Below, in pieces: positions 34,831-47,870 of a stretch of 64,000 nt of DNA. Origin of the DNA: Sinohyriopsis cumingii. Taxonomy: Eukaryota > Mollusca > Bivalvia > Unionida > Unionidae. The translations under genes were made by a program, and so were the position numbers. Positions within the stretch are counted from its first letter, which is position 1. The number at the start of each line of letters is the position of its first letter. Location: NCBI GenBank assembly GCA_028554795.2, contig JAPYKE020000512.1, positions 176,598-240,597 on the forward strand. The letters run 5' to 3'. The notes under the pieces are model-generated. The model saw only the letters and a program-made list of their open reading frames with translations. It was not told where the DNA came from and searched no databases.

Positions 34831-37800
34831 TAATAGTCATATGCCTTGAGTGATAAGGACAGAGTCATTCATTGGATTGAATGAGACGGATCTTGTCTTG
34901 GCTGCTACCATCCTAAACTGACAAGCCAGTATGGGGTGATTCCAGTGGCATCATTCCAGTAACAACTAGTTTGACCCCCACCCCATCCCACACTGGAACT
35001 ATGATGGAAGGTTGCTATTTTCATGTCAGGATGGTATAGCGTGGGTAGAAGTACAACACCTTTGATCAAATATGGAGGCTGATAGTTATGCATGATCTCA
35101 AGTATCAGCAAAAAGCTAGTCTAGTTTAAACAGGTGCAGCTCCTTACAATCTCTGCCAAACAAGGGTCGGGTAATAAATTAGTCCCTGCCTGACCAAAAT
35201 GTACGTGCATATATAATTTGCAAAATTTAGTCTGTGGAAAAAGGTAAAAACCACGCACATTTTAGTTTGTTAACATTTAATGAATATGTTTTGATCTCAT
35301 CCACTGAGAAAGTGCTGACATCATTTTCGTTTTCATTAGTATTTCTCGGGCTCTGTTTGGTAGTTCATTGCTTATTGATAAGAGCCGAAATGTGCCAGAT
35401 GTCTCACAGAGTGAAGGTCATAACAGATATCTTATATACAAAATTAACCTCCCTTGAACCATTTCTTATAATAAAGAGACCCATTGTTATTTTAAAAATC
35501 AACCAACTGCTATCAGTATTTTAGTTTTATTGCCATGAAGAAAATTCTTATGCTTTCTATTGAAATGTGCAAAGAATAATTTCATCTATTTTTCTTTGAA
35601 AATGATTAGTTGCCTACAGCCATAGCTGTATTATCTTTTTTGTGGTGTGAATTTATTGCCTTAGTGCTGACATATAATTGCAAATGTGACTTCAGCAATT
35701 GTCAGAATTGTGCAATATTGTTCCATATTGCATGGCTTCTTATTGCATGACATATGTCTAAATATAGTATTGCATATTGTATTAAGAACTACATGTACTT
35801 TGTAAACAACCATGCACACTCATGTAGTAGAAGAGTTAGGTTGTAATTTGTTAGATTTGTTTGTGGATGAAGCTGTTTCATCTAAGGTAGAGATGAAAGC
35901 AAACAATGTAGATGAGTTTATTGAAACTTTCAAAAGAAGCAATGTCCACAACATACATGAGAGACACAGTATTGAAAATACCATTCTGATCATTTAAACA
36001 TATGTTTTGGAGAAAGTTTTCAACATTTCCTAAAATGGAATGTTTCAGACTCTGACCAGTACTCTCTGGAGTGTATCAAAATGGCATAGAAAAGCGTATT
36101 GAGGCCAAGGGCTATAGCATATCTATCAGCACCATTTAATAAGACAATTGATAGTCCTAAATTCAAGAAAAATTAAGCTGAAAGTATATATAGAAATGTA
36201 AGGGCCTCAGAGTCAATAAGCCATGATGACAAAGGATTTGTATTTGCCTTGGCTGAATGGACTGTCACACACCAGCTGCTTTGCAATTTTCCACGCTAAC
36301 TTTTTTGATATAATGTTTCAGTTTGAGGCTAGGGGTATAAGCCTTACTGTAGTATAAGTCATTTCATAGCTGGGGTCCTTACAATGAGCATGTAAGTAAC
36401 AAGGAGTAAACATGTCTTCTTTTGCTGGTAAAAAGAATGGAAAAAATATACTTACATTATTTCATCTTGAATTTCCTCAACATGTACTTTCTTAGTTCTG
36501 CAAATCCAAATTATATGTGCCATGTCATGGGTTCTATAACTTGACTACACACCTCGAAATTGTAATATAAAATCAACATTTCTATTTGCAATCAGATTCT
36601 CCTTACTGCACTTAAAATGAAATGAATGGAATTGACACAGCTAATAAATCCAGTACATCACAAGCAGAAAAGCAGAATTGAGTAGAATTGACCAAAAAAA
36701 CATAAATTCCAGATCAACTAGAAACATTGTTGCAATGTGCATTCATTTAGAATATGATTCTAAATTTCAATTTTAAGTAGACCAAAACGACAATTTTTTA
36801 AAGATTAATGTCGAACATGCAACTAAGTTCAAAGGTCAGTGTGCGATGCTAATAATATTGTTATTGTGTATTGATGAATTTATGGTTGTGTATTTATTTT
36901 GGAATACAGCACACATTCAAATACTCTGTTTCTTGTAGTGTATTTTTTATAATTAAGTCTTAGGCAGAAAAACAAAATGAGTAAATAATAAAAATTTTAC
37001 TGCATTTCTATGGAAAATACAAACTCTTTTTTCATGCATTATTACTCCGAATCACTGGTTCATATTTTCCCATACACATGCAGAAACTTATAAGTGCTGA
37101 ACAGACATACTGAGTTAACTCAGTTGTCTGTATGCATGAATTACCCGGTCAGTTGTCTGTATTCATAGATTACCCGGTCAGCTTTGGCTTTTATTGCAAT
37201 GCAAATGCATAGGCAAACCATGTTCTGCAGATGCAAGCAAGTGAAAGAAAAACGAGGCACCACACATTTTGGGTGATAGGTGACAGTGCTGATGTTCACT
37301 GAGATAAATAAGATTAATAATGGTAATTAAGCATGCCAATTCACATCTTTATGGAAACAAAAGTAAAATTTATGTCATGTAGGAAGAATGTTGTATACAA
37401 TTTATGGTATGACATCATAATTTTGGTGTCATCATGCATATTTGTCTTCAAGGTATTATTTATATGGCTCGTATTGGATAGCTTATTTGGAGCCGTGTTC
37501 ATGCTAATAAAGGGGGAACTGTTAAAAATGATAACACTGAACCAGTTTTACCCACAATGTTTTGCAGAATATTACTGATGGTGACTTGTAAAAATGGCTA
37601 ACATGTGCAAGAATTTTTATTTGTACCATTAAAAGCTTCAAATGATAATTCTAAGTGAAATTAGCATTCATCACAGAATAACCGAGCCTTCTTGTTATTA
37701 AGGTTTGAAGTTATCATTGTTAAATTGGTGAAGTATTTTCTTTCACAGAAAACTAGAAAGATATATCTATTAGACCCTGCTGAAATTGAGTTTAGGTTGC

Positions 37801-38130
37801 TTACCAGCATTACTGTCTATTTTCTGTCGAAAACAACAATCCAGTTTGACAACAAGAAGTTTTTCAATTTAATGGCCACTGTAAGAAATCGTATCCATTA
37901 ATAAAATGACTACACTCTGCAAAATGTATATGATGTATGTACAGATATCTGTAATCATATTTATGATTGTAAGTGTACAAGGCATTTGTTTACAGCATAA
38001 GAATGTTACTGTCTATTGACATGTATCTTGTAAACAGTGTTTGTACATTGATAAATGAACAAATGTCCTTCATATTACTAAAAAGACCAATTTCAATTTA
38101 TGAACATGTTGTAGGAGAACTATAGGTATT

Positions 38131-38541
38131 GGATTATTTTCATCAACTAGAGCAGCACTGTTCTAAGTTTAATATAAACTCACTCAAATTGAGTGTATAG
38201 CATTGTCCTTTTTTTCTTAATTTTGTTTCGTTGTAGACTGCAATTCTAATTTGGAAATGAATTGTACAAATCTTCAGTTTTTTGGTATTTTTTATTAAAA
38301 TGGCTGGTATCCATCTATAATTAAAATAATTCCATTTTGGATTATTTTCATCAACTATAGCAGAATTGTTCTAATTTTAATATAAACTCACTCAGAATGA
38401 GTGTATATCAATGTTATTTTTTTCTTTTTGTTTTGTTGTAAACTGCATTTTAAATTTGGAATTGAATTGTACAAATCTTCAGTTTTTTGTACTTTCTCTT
38501 AAAATGGCTGTTATCCATCTATAATTAAAATACTTCCATTT
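38131..38541. repeat. 208-bp tandem duplication
   Basis: Two adjacent copies beginning ggattattttcatcaacta at 38131 and 38339, sharing aatataaactcactca, ttgtacaaatcttcagtttt and tatccatctataattaaaat with scattered substitutions. Confidence 0.93.
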
Positions 38542-39496
38542 TGTGAAATGACGCTCAATGGATTCTGGCACAAAATTGACAGCCAGTTTGTTGAGCAACT
38601 TCTTATTGTAGGTTTTGCATATTGATCGGCCAAACCAAAATTCTTTCAGAGCAGTTTATGAATTAGATGGACATGATGCAATGCGTATTAACCTACTGCC
38701 TAAAAAAAACCAGTGTGGGCGATGTTTCAGACTCTACAGGCAAACTTTGTAACATGATGGTGAAGTTTCAGTTTGTAGTGTTTACAGAAGTTTATGTTCC
38801 CGTGGCATTGTTACATTACGTTAAAGCCTGAAAGGGTAGAATGTCACCTCCCTACAAGTGAAAATTGAAGTAAATTTATATTCATAATACAATAATTTAG
38901 GCTACTGTCCTGAAATTCAGACAAAAATGGTCACTTTATTGGAGCCCAATGCACTTTGTATCATAAAACGGACAGACATTAGGAATGGGGCTTTTGTCTA
39001 GCTAGTAAATGGTTTGAAAACCATGGACTTTGAGTTGAAATCAAGCTATGTGATTTTTCTAAATATTTGAGTGATGTACCAATGCTTATCTTAATATTTA
39101 TTTTTTTCTCTAACATCTTGTTAATTTATTTTTAAACGATAGTAAATTCTTTCCTGCACAGAAGTTGAAAACACTTAGAAGCAGTGTCGCCTTCATAGCT
39201 ACCTGCTTCAATATTAAATGTGTGTATAGTGTAATGTATATCTTTATTGTGTACTTAACTTTTGTCCATAATTGTAGATTGTAAGGTAAATTTGTAATAA
39301 ACATATTACAAAGCTAACTGTTGTCAATGATTGTAGAATATGGACCATTATCAAGATAATGATCATTTGCAAACAACTGCATCCAGGGTATTTTGTTGTG
39401 TCATAAATCAGGTGGCAGTCTCTATAAATGAAGACCAAGTTAACAATTATTTATTCCTATTTTAGTATCAATTTTTTTCTCTTCTGGAATCACCAT

Positions 39497-39909
39497 CTGT
39501 TGTGTTCAGATATAATTTTAGAGGAATTGTTTATTTACATTATTCATTGGAATTACAAAGTACTCATTGGCATTTGGACCAAAACACTATTCTGGGATGA
39601 ATATGAATTCATTCAAAAACATTCTGCATTATATCATTGTGATACAGAAAGACTAATGGCATATTGGAACCTCCAAGACTATTGATACAATATCACATTG
39701 AAAATTGGAACTAATTCGGAATTCTCTTTTCTTGGAGACTTGCAAAAGAACATTTAAGATTATTTCTGATTTAATTCACAATACTGTATTTTCCTTTAAA
39801 ATTATCACTTTGTATTATAGGGAAATAAATTGTTTGTTATATTTTATAAACCTTTGTTGGCTTAGCTTCTTTTTGTTACTTAGTTTAAGACCATAGAGTT
39901 GTAACACTA
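39497..39909 (+). repeat. Dispersed repeat of about 430 bp, copy 3
   Basis: Aligned with 15348-15785: TTGTGTTC start, ttattcattggaattacaaa, GGGAAATAAATTGTTTGT, and AAGACCAT near the end. This copy starts TGTTGTGTTC and ends TTGTAACA, so an LTR is possible. Confidence 0.75.
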
Positions 39910-41516
39910 GAAAATATTTAGAAAGTCCAGAAGAATGCAAAATGTAAATCCTCTGCATATATCTTTCTCAACATACCTTAGTGACTTGTATTTTTATGAT
40001 AAATATATTTTGTTGACTGATTTTCCTTTCCATGCCAATTTTAGCACATATAATCATTTTAATTTCTGAAAAATTAGAACATGAAATTATTTTTAATTGC
40101 ACATAAGTTTTTGCTCAATAAAAATTCAAATCTTCGAAGATTTTATCACCCTGGATGTGTCGATAATATTATAACTGTGCCTTATGATCCTCCTAATGCT
40201 TCTTTTCTTAAAAAGTAATTATTATTGAGATTGCTATTAATAATTTAATTCATTTAGCTCTCTATTTCATCAGTCAGTCTTATCATTAAAAGGAATGCAT
40301 AGTTCATCTACCATTGCCATGTCTATTTCAATATAGCTAAGTGCCATAAGATTTTTCTAATTACTTTTTTCTTTTAAACCTTATTATTATTGGGATTGCT
40401 AATCTAAGTTAGTTAGTTCTCAATTTCATCAGTCAGTCTTGTAATTAAAAAGAATGCACACTTAAATGGACAAAAGAGATAGGTGCATAGAAGTTTAGGA
40501 CAAGAGTACACATAAATATAAAACAAATGAAGGAATGAACAAATGAACGATAATTAATATATGAAAGCATAGTAAGAAATGGAAGTTGTAAAATATATAA
40601 ATTTACACGTGATTGAGAATAAACCAGAGTATAACAAATGACCATAACATTTTGCAAAATGGTCATTATAATGTTATTGAAACCAGGAATGGAAATACAA
40701 AAAAAGACAATGAACAGATGTTACTTTTGAATAGCATTTTTATATATTGTTACTATTATAATGAGCAACACAACAATTATCTTTTTAGCTGATATAACAC
40801 TAATCTCCACAAATTTGAGGATTTGCTGTCTTTTATTTCTTATCTACTAATTATGGTTTATTTTTAGTATTATTTCATACACATTTATATAAGCAGAGCA
40901 ACATAGTTGACAGAGCATAAGTCATAGTTCAGAGACAAGATGTAGTTCACAGAGTAGAAGACAGAGTTCACTGAGTAGAATACAAGAGTTCACTGAGTAT
41001 AAGACATCATTCAGCATAAACATCACATTATGCATGTTCCACTATTGTTTGTTTGACCAAAAAGCAATATGGATTTGAATGCCAGGTATTGTGGGTAAAT
41101 GACATCAAAATGCTACTTATATCAACAAGGTGAATTTGTAACCTGCACTGTTGGGAAACACTATTGCTTACTGACTAGTCCAGCATGGATGCAATCTGTC
41201 ATCATTGGGGGTTTTTTTCTGGGGTTTTTTTTTTGCATTTTCTTTTGGAACATTGTATTGTCTTTCCATCTTTAGCTTTTCCAGCTCAATACTTTATATT
41301 GCTTGACCAATTCTCTTCATGTTTATTAGGCAAATGACAGGATAAAGCATCATTACTGAGGTTAAACGGTGGTATTGGATTATTTACCATGAACTCTAGA
41401 TGTAGCAGTGGCTTCTATAGAAACAACAATGATGGTGTTATTAAAGAAGATATGTTGTGGTAGTAGTATTAGTTGTAATTATGGAGTAATATGAAAGAAA
41501 ATTAATCTTTTCACAG

Positions 41517-41600
41517 ATATGCAATGGAAAGGGGAAATGTGTATGCGGAAAATGTCAATGTGATGGACAGTACACATTACCTTATTGTCAGGAATGTCCG
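41517..41600 (+). CDS. Integrin beta exon 15: I-EGF-4
   Basis: Residues 456-483, 28 whole codons. ICNGKGKCVCGKCQCDGQYT then LPYCQECP is the I-EGF-4 core; it is followed in exon 16 by TC, as in the family. Acceptor cttttcacag, donor gtaagc. Confidence 0.97.
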
Positions 41601-42768
41601 GTAAGCCTTTTTCCTAACATCATCACCTATGTCTAACTTTAATGTTTCTGTAAAAAAAAGTTTTATTCAGTATTAAATTGTAAATATAATGGTTAACTAA
41701 TAATGCCCACCACTTAAACATACATTAAGTGAGACAACCAAGTCAACCCATTTTATTGAGTCTTCAGAATAGAAATAGGCAGATGAGATGAGCAGATGAC
41801 ATTGCAAAAATGCTTTCATTTTAGAAAACCTAATTTTTTTGAGTGTCTTAGTTAGGATAAAGTAACAGAAAGAAAGAAAGAAAGAAAGAAAGTATAAAAT
41901 AAGTAGATTAAGACCGTACTCTACACATTGATGCAGTATTTTTAATAAGATGTTAATACACCATCCTCTAAGTGGTATTTTTGAGGAAGATGTTAAATCA
42001 CCATCCTCCAAGTGGTATTTTTGAGGAAGATGTTAAAACACCATCCTAAAGTGTTATTTTTGAAGAAGACATTAAAACACCATCTTCCAAGTGGTATTTT
42101 TGAGGAAGACGTTAAAACACCATCCTCCAAGTGGTATTTTTGAGGAAGATGTTCAAACACCATCCTAAAGTGGTTGTTTTGAGGAAGATGTTAAAGCACT
42201 GTCATCCAAGTGATATTTTTGAGGACGATGTTAAAACCCCATCCTCCAAGTGACATTTTTGAGCAAGACATTAAAACACCATCCTCCAAGTGGTATTTTT
42301 GAGGAAGACATTCAAACACCATCCTCCAAGTGGTATTTTTTGAGCAAGACATTAAAACGCCATCCTCCAAGTGGTATTTTTGAGGAAGGCATTAAAAACC
42401 ATCCTCCAGTTGAAAATATGTAATGTTGTCTTCTGCCCACTGTGAAGAGTAACTGAACTGAGCATGCACAATAAGGCTCACTCAGAGTAGACTAGTCTAC
42501 TTTCCGTTCAAACATTTTTTCCTTCATGAATAAAGACGTTCCAGAGAATTGAGAATTGAAAGCCAGTTCAACAATATCTCTCTGCCAACTGAACTAATCG
42601 CTGTATTTTTACAGAAATAAGTGAAATAAACATTTGGTTCGGAATAATTAATTTGTGTAACGGAAGCTGATTTTTGGTGTTAACTAGCAATATTAACAAA
42701 GTCTATGCTATCTATTAAACATCTTTAAAATGTTAAATGATTATTTTACTCCATTATTAAATATGAAG
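41601..42768. other. Intron 15
   Basis: Phase-0 intron; about 40 percent is a 40-bp minisatellite. A (GAAA)n run lies at 41869-41893. Confidence 0.85.
41935..42412. repeat. 40-bp minisatellite, about 12 copies
   Basis: Unit AAAACACCATCCTCCAAGTG followed by gtatttttgaggaagatgtt; neighbouring copies vary at acatt/atgtt and in A-run length. Confidence 0.95.
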
Positions 42769-42904
42769 ACATGCGAGGAACAATGCATTGATGTGGAGAG
42801 CTGTGCATACGCTGAATGTGTCAGATGTTACCTGGACCGTAATGACACCTGTCTTTCTTCTGCTGCCTGCAAGAACATTACAGAAGTGGTGACATTTCCT
42901 TCAG
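42769..42904 (+). CDS. Integrin beta exon 16: first part of beta-tail
   Basis: Residues 484-528 and first base of Gly529. TCEEQCIDVESCAYAECVRC then DTCLSSAAC matches the cysteine order at the EGF-4/beta-tail junction, but with one extra Cys (Cys495, ESC). NDT and NIT are possible glycosylation sites. The acceptor atatgaag has a weak pyrimidine tract; it is chosen because only it preserves frame and the CP-TC join. Donor gtgaga. Confidence 0.95.
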
Positions 42905-43208
42905 GTGAGATTATGAAGAAACATGAATATGTCTTTCAAATCTGATTTATATTATGTTTCCATATTTATCTCTTTCTTTCTCTAACTCTAATTTTAGGAC
43001 AAAATTATCTAAGACTGTCAATGAAAGTTTACACTTCATACCCATGTAGCTCTAATCACCTAGGAAGTAAACAACATTGTTAGAAACACACTTTAGAAAT
43101 ACTGGTACCCAAACAATACTTGCATTGGAAATTAAATATATTTTTGTAACAATTGTCAAGAATGTGTTAAAATTTTCTACTCTTTGACACCATTTACCAT
43201 AATCAGTA

Positions 43209-43405
43209 GCAGAAAGAGCTACGGTGGCTCAGTTGTTAATATGCCTGACTTGTGAATAGGTGGGTGTTGTTTCAAATCCTAACCACAAAAGGTCGGGTTG
43301 GCTATCATTTTTTTACTGTAAGTACAGTAATTTACCACACTTTCCTTGGCACAATTAAACTTCCATGTGTTAATACACCAATAAACATCAATCAATAAAA
43401 AATTA
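43209..43405 (+). mobile_element. tRNA-derived SINE (third type)
   Basis: Head GGTGGCTCAGTTGTTAATAT (A-box-like TGGCTCAGTTG) and GTTTCAAATCC (B-box-like) about 35 bp apart, then a short body and an ATCAATAAAAAA tail. Short aatcagta-like strings on both sides may be a target duplication. Confidence 0.6.
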
Positions 43406-43782
43406 TTAAATCAGTATTGTTCAGAATTGAATGATTTCTTCCATGCATTAGTTGCGTCTGCGTGAGACTAAAGATGGTGGCTAGTGATTGCAATTATTAA
43501 AATGGATAATGTAAAATGAATGATGTATATTACGTATAGTTGTGGTCAGTTAACATAGTTGATAAAATGGGAAAGCAGGACCTTCTGTGTGGTTATGAGA
43601 ACATTACAAATCAAAGTTGAAAATCACTGAGCTAGCAAGACATGTTGGTGTCCCATAGCAACTTGGAGGTGTTTTCAAAATCATTACAAATAACCAGACC
43701 AGCCAGAATATGAAGTCAATTGACAACCAATTTCTTGTTGTTTTTGCTTTGTTTTACACATCATACATAATGTAAGAAATGT

Positions 43783-44052
43783 TATATTGTGTTGAGTAGT
43801 TTTAGAGTATGAGAGAAATGTTATATTGTGTTGAGTAGTTTTTGAGTATGAGAGAAATGTTATATTGTGTTGAGTAGTTTTTGAGTATGAGAGAAATGTT
43901 ATATTGTGTTGAGTAGTTTTTGAGTATGAGAGAAATGTTATATTGTGTTGAGTAGTTTTTGAGTATGAGAGAAATGTTATATTGTGTTGAGTAGTTTTAG
44001 AGTATGAGAGAAATGTTATATTGTGTTGAGTAGTTTTAGAGTATGAGAGAAA
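43783..44052. repeat. 39-bp minisatellite, about 7 copies
   Basis: Unit GAGAGAAATGTTATATTGTG followed by ttgagtagtttttgagtat. Copies are almost identical (only tttttgag/ttttagag differ), which suggests recent expansion. Confidence 0.97.
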
Positions 44053-44569
44053 CGTTTTTCAGAGTTTCAGCCAAAGTCAACAATCTAGAGATAATGCATA
44101 CTTGTTTGCAAGTTTGAACGGGACAAAAATTTGGTCAAAGCTAATTGAATTACAAAATAGGAGATCATAAAAATGGTATCCTAAAATGCTTTAGAAAATA
44201 TACTGATTTACATCGTACATTTAATATTGATTACACTAAATCAGCCATTGAAGATGATTAAAATGTTTTCTTTTGCTTTAAACATGTTGTATTGTGTACA
44301 TTGGGAAAGCAAAGAGTGTTTGGCCTTAGACTAGGATTTCGCCTAACCTATACAAAACACATATACTATTCATGCATCAGTAACATGATATTTGCTTGAG
44401 TGTAATAGTTATGTTGATCTGAAGTAATCATAGTCTGAGGTGCAGGATTATAAAAGAATACAGAAAGGTGAGGAATAATGTGAGAATAGTTCACACAAAT
44501 TTACAGGTACATATATTCAAATATAGGGACCATTCTTACATTGTTGAACCTTTTAATGGTATTCCATAA

Positions 44570-44825
44570 TTTGTTGTTGTTGTTGTTCTAGGGTTTAACG
44601 CCATTTTTCAGCACAAGATAGGCTATACATGGTGGCCAGTATAACTGGTGGAGGAAGAACCCTGGAAAACCAAGGGAAGAACCACCGACCCATGAGATGC
44701 TCCTGGCAGGCTTTCCCATGTACCCATGCTAGCCGAGCCTTGGACTCGAACCCTCATAGACAGAGGTGAGATGGCAGTGGTCCGGAACAGTGAGCGCTTT
44801 AGACCACTCGGCCACTTGGGGCTCC
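44570..44825 (-). mobile_element. tRNA-derived SINE, family S2, copy 1
   Basis: Minus-strand copy of the element at 60297-60546, with tail (AAC)n reading as ttgttgttg. Flanked by GGTATTCCATAA (44558) and GGTATTCCAAAA (44826), a target duplication of about 9-12 bp. Any open frame here is a translation of the SINE. Confidence 0.93.
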
Positions 44826-44984
44826 GGTATTCCAAAAAGAATAAATTTAATCAGATTTGTAGTATCTTAGCTTTGAATACATGTAAACATCTATGCATAT
44901 AGATAAATAGACATAAACATACCTATATATGCATATGCAAAAACGTACACATAGTACACATGTATACAGGCATAGATACTCATA

Positions 44985-47455
44985 CATATACTGGATTCTT
45001 CATAGACCTGATGATAACATTCTACGGTCCTCCCTGGTATCCCATGACCTTGCATCAGATCACATCTGCATTATATGCCATCTTGACATATCAGTCCCTA
45101 ACCTGCCACCTTTATCTGCTACTAAGAGAAACCTCCATATGATAAATAGAACCAAACTAAAGCATGACATCCAAGCAAACCTAACAACTTGCTTACCTCC
45201 TACAGCAGAATAACTCGATAACTGCCTGCGTTCATTGCTCGACAAACATGCCCCAGCTACCAAGTGCAAAGTATCAATTCAAAAGTGTTCTCCGTGGTAT
45301 AGTAATGTTAAGGACCAGCTTCGCACTGCTAAAAGAGACTGCTGTAAAGCTGAGAGACTTTGGCTTTCCACCAGCCTCACTATTCATAAGCAAATCTATG
45401 AAGCCGCTAAGAAGAATGTCACAAATATAGTCCATGCAGTGAAATCAGCCCACTACACTACAAAGATCATGGAAAGTTCCAGCTGCAAAGAGCTCTTCGA
45501 GATTACTAACAAGCTAATGTCACCACTTCCAACTACCTTCTCTCCAGTCAACCTTCCGGACATGTTTGCAAATTTCTTCCATGACAAAGTACAAACCATT
45601 AGAGATAAGCTTGACACCACAATTTCAATTGACTCGTCATCGCCATACAGTTGGGATACAGAATTTGAGCGGCAACCATTAGCAGCATTTGAACCTGTCT
45701 CTATGGATTTCGTACGTACAATCCTGGTAAAGAGTGCACCAAAGTCATGTGAACTTGATCCAATTCCAACATCACTGCTGCTTGAGTGCTTAGATCCAGT
45801 ATTGCCTTCACTAATTGATGTTATTAATACTTCTCTCTCATCAGGGGAATTCCCATCATTTTTCAGAACTGTCATTGTAAAGCCTCTGCTGAAGAAACCA
45901 ACACTAGACCATAACGATTTAAAGAACTACCGCCCAGTTTCTAATCTCCCATTCATATAAAAATCTTAGAAAAGGTTGTTCTATCCCAGCTTGTATCTCA
46001 TCTGAATTCAAACAGTATTTTTAGCATTGTACAATCTGCATATCGCCCTTGCCACAGTACTGAAACTACTCTTCTAAAAGTAGTTAATGACATTCTCTCT
46101 GTGTTGGATAGCGGAAAGATTACAGTCCTCACCCTCCTTGATTTGTCTGCAGCATTTGACACAATAGACCATGATATATTACTTCACCGTCTCCAGCATG
46201 TATTTGGCATTCATGATACAGCCTTACTGTGGTTCAAGTCCTACTCGGTCAACAGGACACAAATTGTATCTGCAAATGGAATACACTCCAGCCCAGTTGA
46301 TCTATGTTGTGGTGTTCCACAGGGGTCTGTTCTTGGACCTGTTCTCTTCATTCTATACACTCATTTGCTCTCAAGTGTCATAGATCATCATCCAGTGTCT
46401 CACCAACTGTGCACTGATGACACCCAAATATACAAATCTAGCCACCCATCTGAAGCTGATGCTACCATCCAGGGTGTAGAAAGGTGCATTTCTGATGTGA
46501 AATCATGGATGACATGCAACAAGCTGCAGATGAATGATGATAAAACTGAGGCCATTCTGATCACAACACAAAGACTTTCTCATTCACATCCTTTAACTCA
46601 AACAATGAATATCAGCAACACCAACATTAAATTCACTCAATCAGTATGAAACTTAGGTGTTACTCTGGACAGTACTCTCACATTGCACCAACATGTCATG
46701 AACATATGCAAGGCTGCATATCTTGAGCTGAGATGCATGAGCTCAATTCGCAAATATCTTTCAGTTGATGCCACTAAAACACTTGTGTGTTCATTAGTAC
46801 TTTCAAGACTGGACTATTGTAACTCAGTTCTGTCTGGTTCATCTCAATATCTGCTCCAGAAACTTCAGAAAGTTCAAAACACAGCTGCTCGGATCATACT
46901 TAGAGTACCATGATCAGAGCACACCTCCCCACTGCTCTGTACCCTACACTGGCTATCCATTTGATCCAGAATCAAACACAAAATTTGTTCTCTGTGAGAT
47001 GTTTCACTGTCAGACTCTAGTCCAACATACCTATCTGACCTCACCCATGTGTACACACCAGCAAGATACTTACGCTCCTCTTCTGACAATCCTATACTCA
47101 TTATTCCCACTATGAAAACAAAGTCATATGGACAGCGTTCTTTTGCATACCAGGGCCCAGCAACGTGGAATGAATTGCCCACAGAACTTAGACACAAAGA
47201 CACAGTGATCCCATTCAAGAGTGCTCTCAAAACTCACTTATTTTGACTGCAAGAAAACTTAAAGACCTAACAATGTTTCCTACCTTAAATATTCTCAGTA
47301 TATTTTTTTTTAATGTTTTGTAATTTCATGGTGTTTGTTTTTGTAATCATATCATTATATGTTTTTTATCTTATAGGTGTTGTCTAATGTTGTAAAGCGC
47401 TTAGAGCTTCTAAAGATTAGGCGCTATACAAAGTCCTCATTATTATTATTATTAT
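44985..47455 (+). mobile_element. 5'-truncated CR1/L2-like LINE
   Basis: Starts in the last part of an APE endonuclease (ASDHICIICHLDISVPN), followed by a full but broken RT and the C-terminal segment GPATWNELPTELRHKDTVIP through FKSALKTHLF that is typical of the CR1/L2/Daphne group. The 3' end reads TTGTAAAGCGCTTAGAGC, then GGCGCTATACAAAGTCCTC and an (ATT)n tail ending near 47452, as in many LINEs of this group. It sits inside a degraded ACATATGCATA-rich repeat present on both sides. Confidence 0.92.
45190..47246 (+). pseudogene. CR1/L2-like LINE reverse transcriptase, broken
   Basis: RT motifs in order: CELDPIPTSLLLECL, NDLKNYRPVSNLPFI (45910-45957), then after a frameshift KILEKVVLSQLVSHL, LTLLDLSAAFDTIDHDILL (46120-46180; first catalytic Asp), GVPQGSVLGPVLFILY, LCTDDTQIY (DD kept; the preceding Tyr-Ala is Cys-Thr), LQMNDDKTE. 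After stops at 46647 and 46911 it continues with NLGVTLDSTLTL and RLDYCNSVLSG. At least one frameshift and several stops, so it is inactive. Confidence 0.92.
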
Positions 47456-47762
47456 ATACATGCAGACACACATGAATAATTATGCATATATGCACATATA
47501 CATGTTTGCATCAAAATGAATACTTTATACATATATAGATGTACAATGCTTAGTCAGATGATTGGGGGAGATAAAAACAGAAGGAAATCCCATGTGGAAA
47601 ATATTAATACTAATAACAATAACAGTGCCCAAGAATTAAAATCCACGGCAATGATAATAAAGAAAAAAGGACACATTTAATCTTACTTTCTTAAACTGTA
47701 TTGCTTGATCTATTTGCTCAAAAGCAGTTAGTACGTCTGAAACAAAGATGGATCTGCTTAAA

Positions 47763-47870
47763 CACTTCAATATTAACTGTGTCATTAAGAGCGTGGTGTA
47801 CAAAGGTCAATTATGTACTTCAATATTAACTGTGTCATTAACAGCGTGGTGTACAAAGGTCAATTATGTA
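47763..47870. repeat. 54-bp direct duplication
   Basis: acttcaatattaactgtgtc and the following gtggtgtacaaaggtcaattatgt occur twice in tandem, at 47763 and 47817, differing at one base (aagagc/aacagc). Confidence 0.95.

Larger units (their letters stand above)
34156..41516. other. Intron 14, 7.4 kb
   Basis: Phase-0 intron. Contains a tRNA-like SINE (34640-34830), a 208-bp tandem duplication (38131-38541) and copy 3 of the dispersed 430-bp repeat (listed separately). I recognise nothing in 34840-38130, 38545-39490 or 39920-41516. Confidence 0.75.

Noticed and set aside
35812..35997. 61-codon frame in intron 14 with a charged composition
   Set aside because: No family recognised, no splice sites in phase with the integrin, and no codon pattern to support it.
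44623..44835. 70-codon minus frame (and its relative at 60188-60498)
   Set aside because: Lies inside the S2 SINE; the two resemble each other because the SINE copies do.
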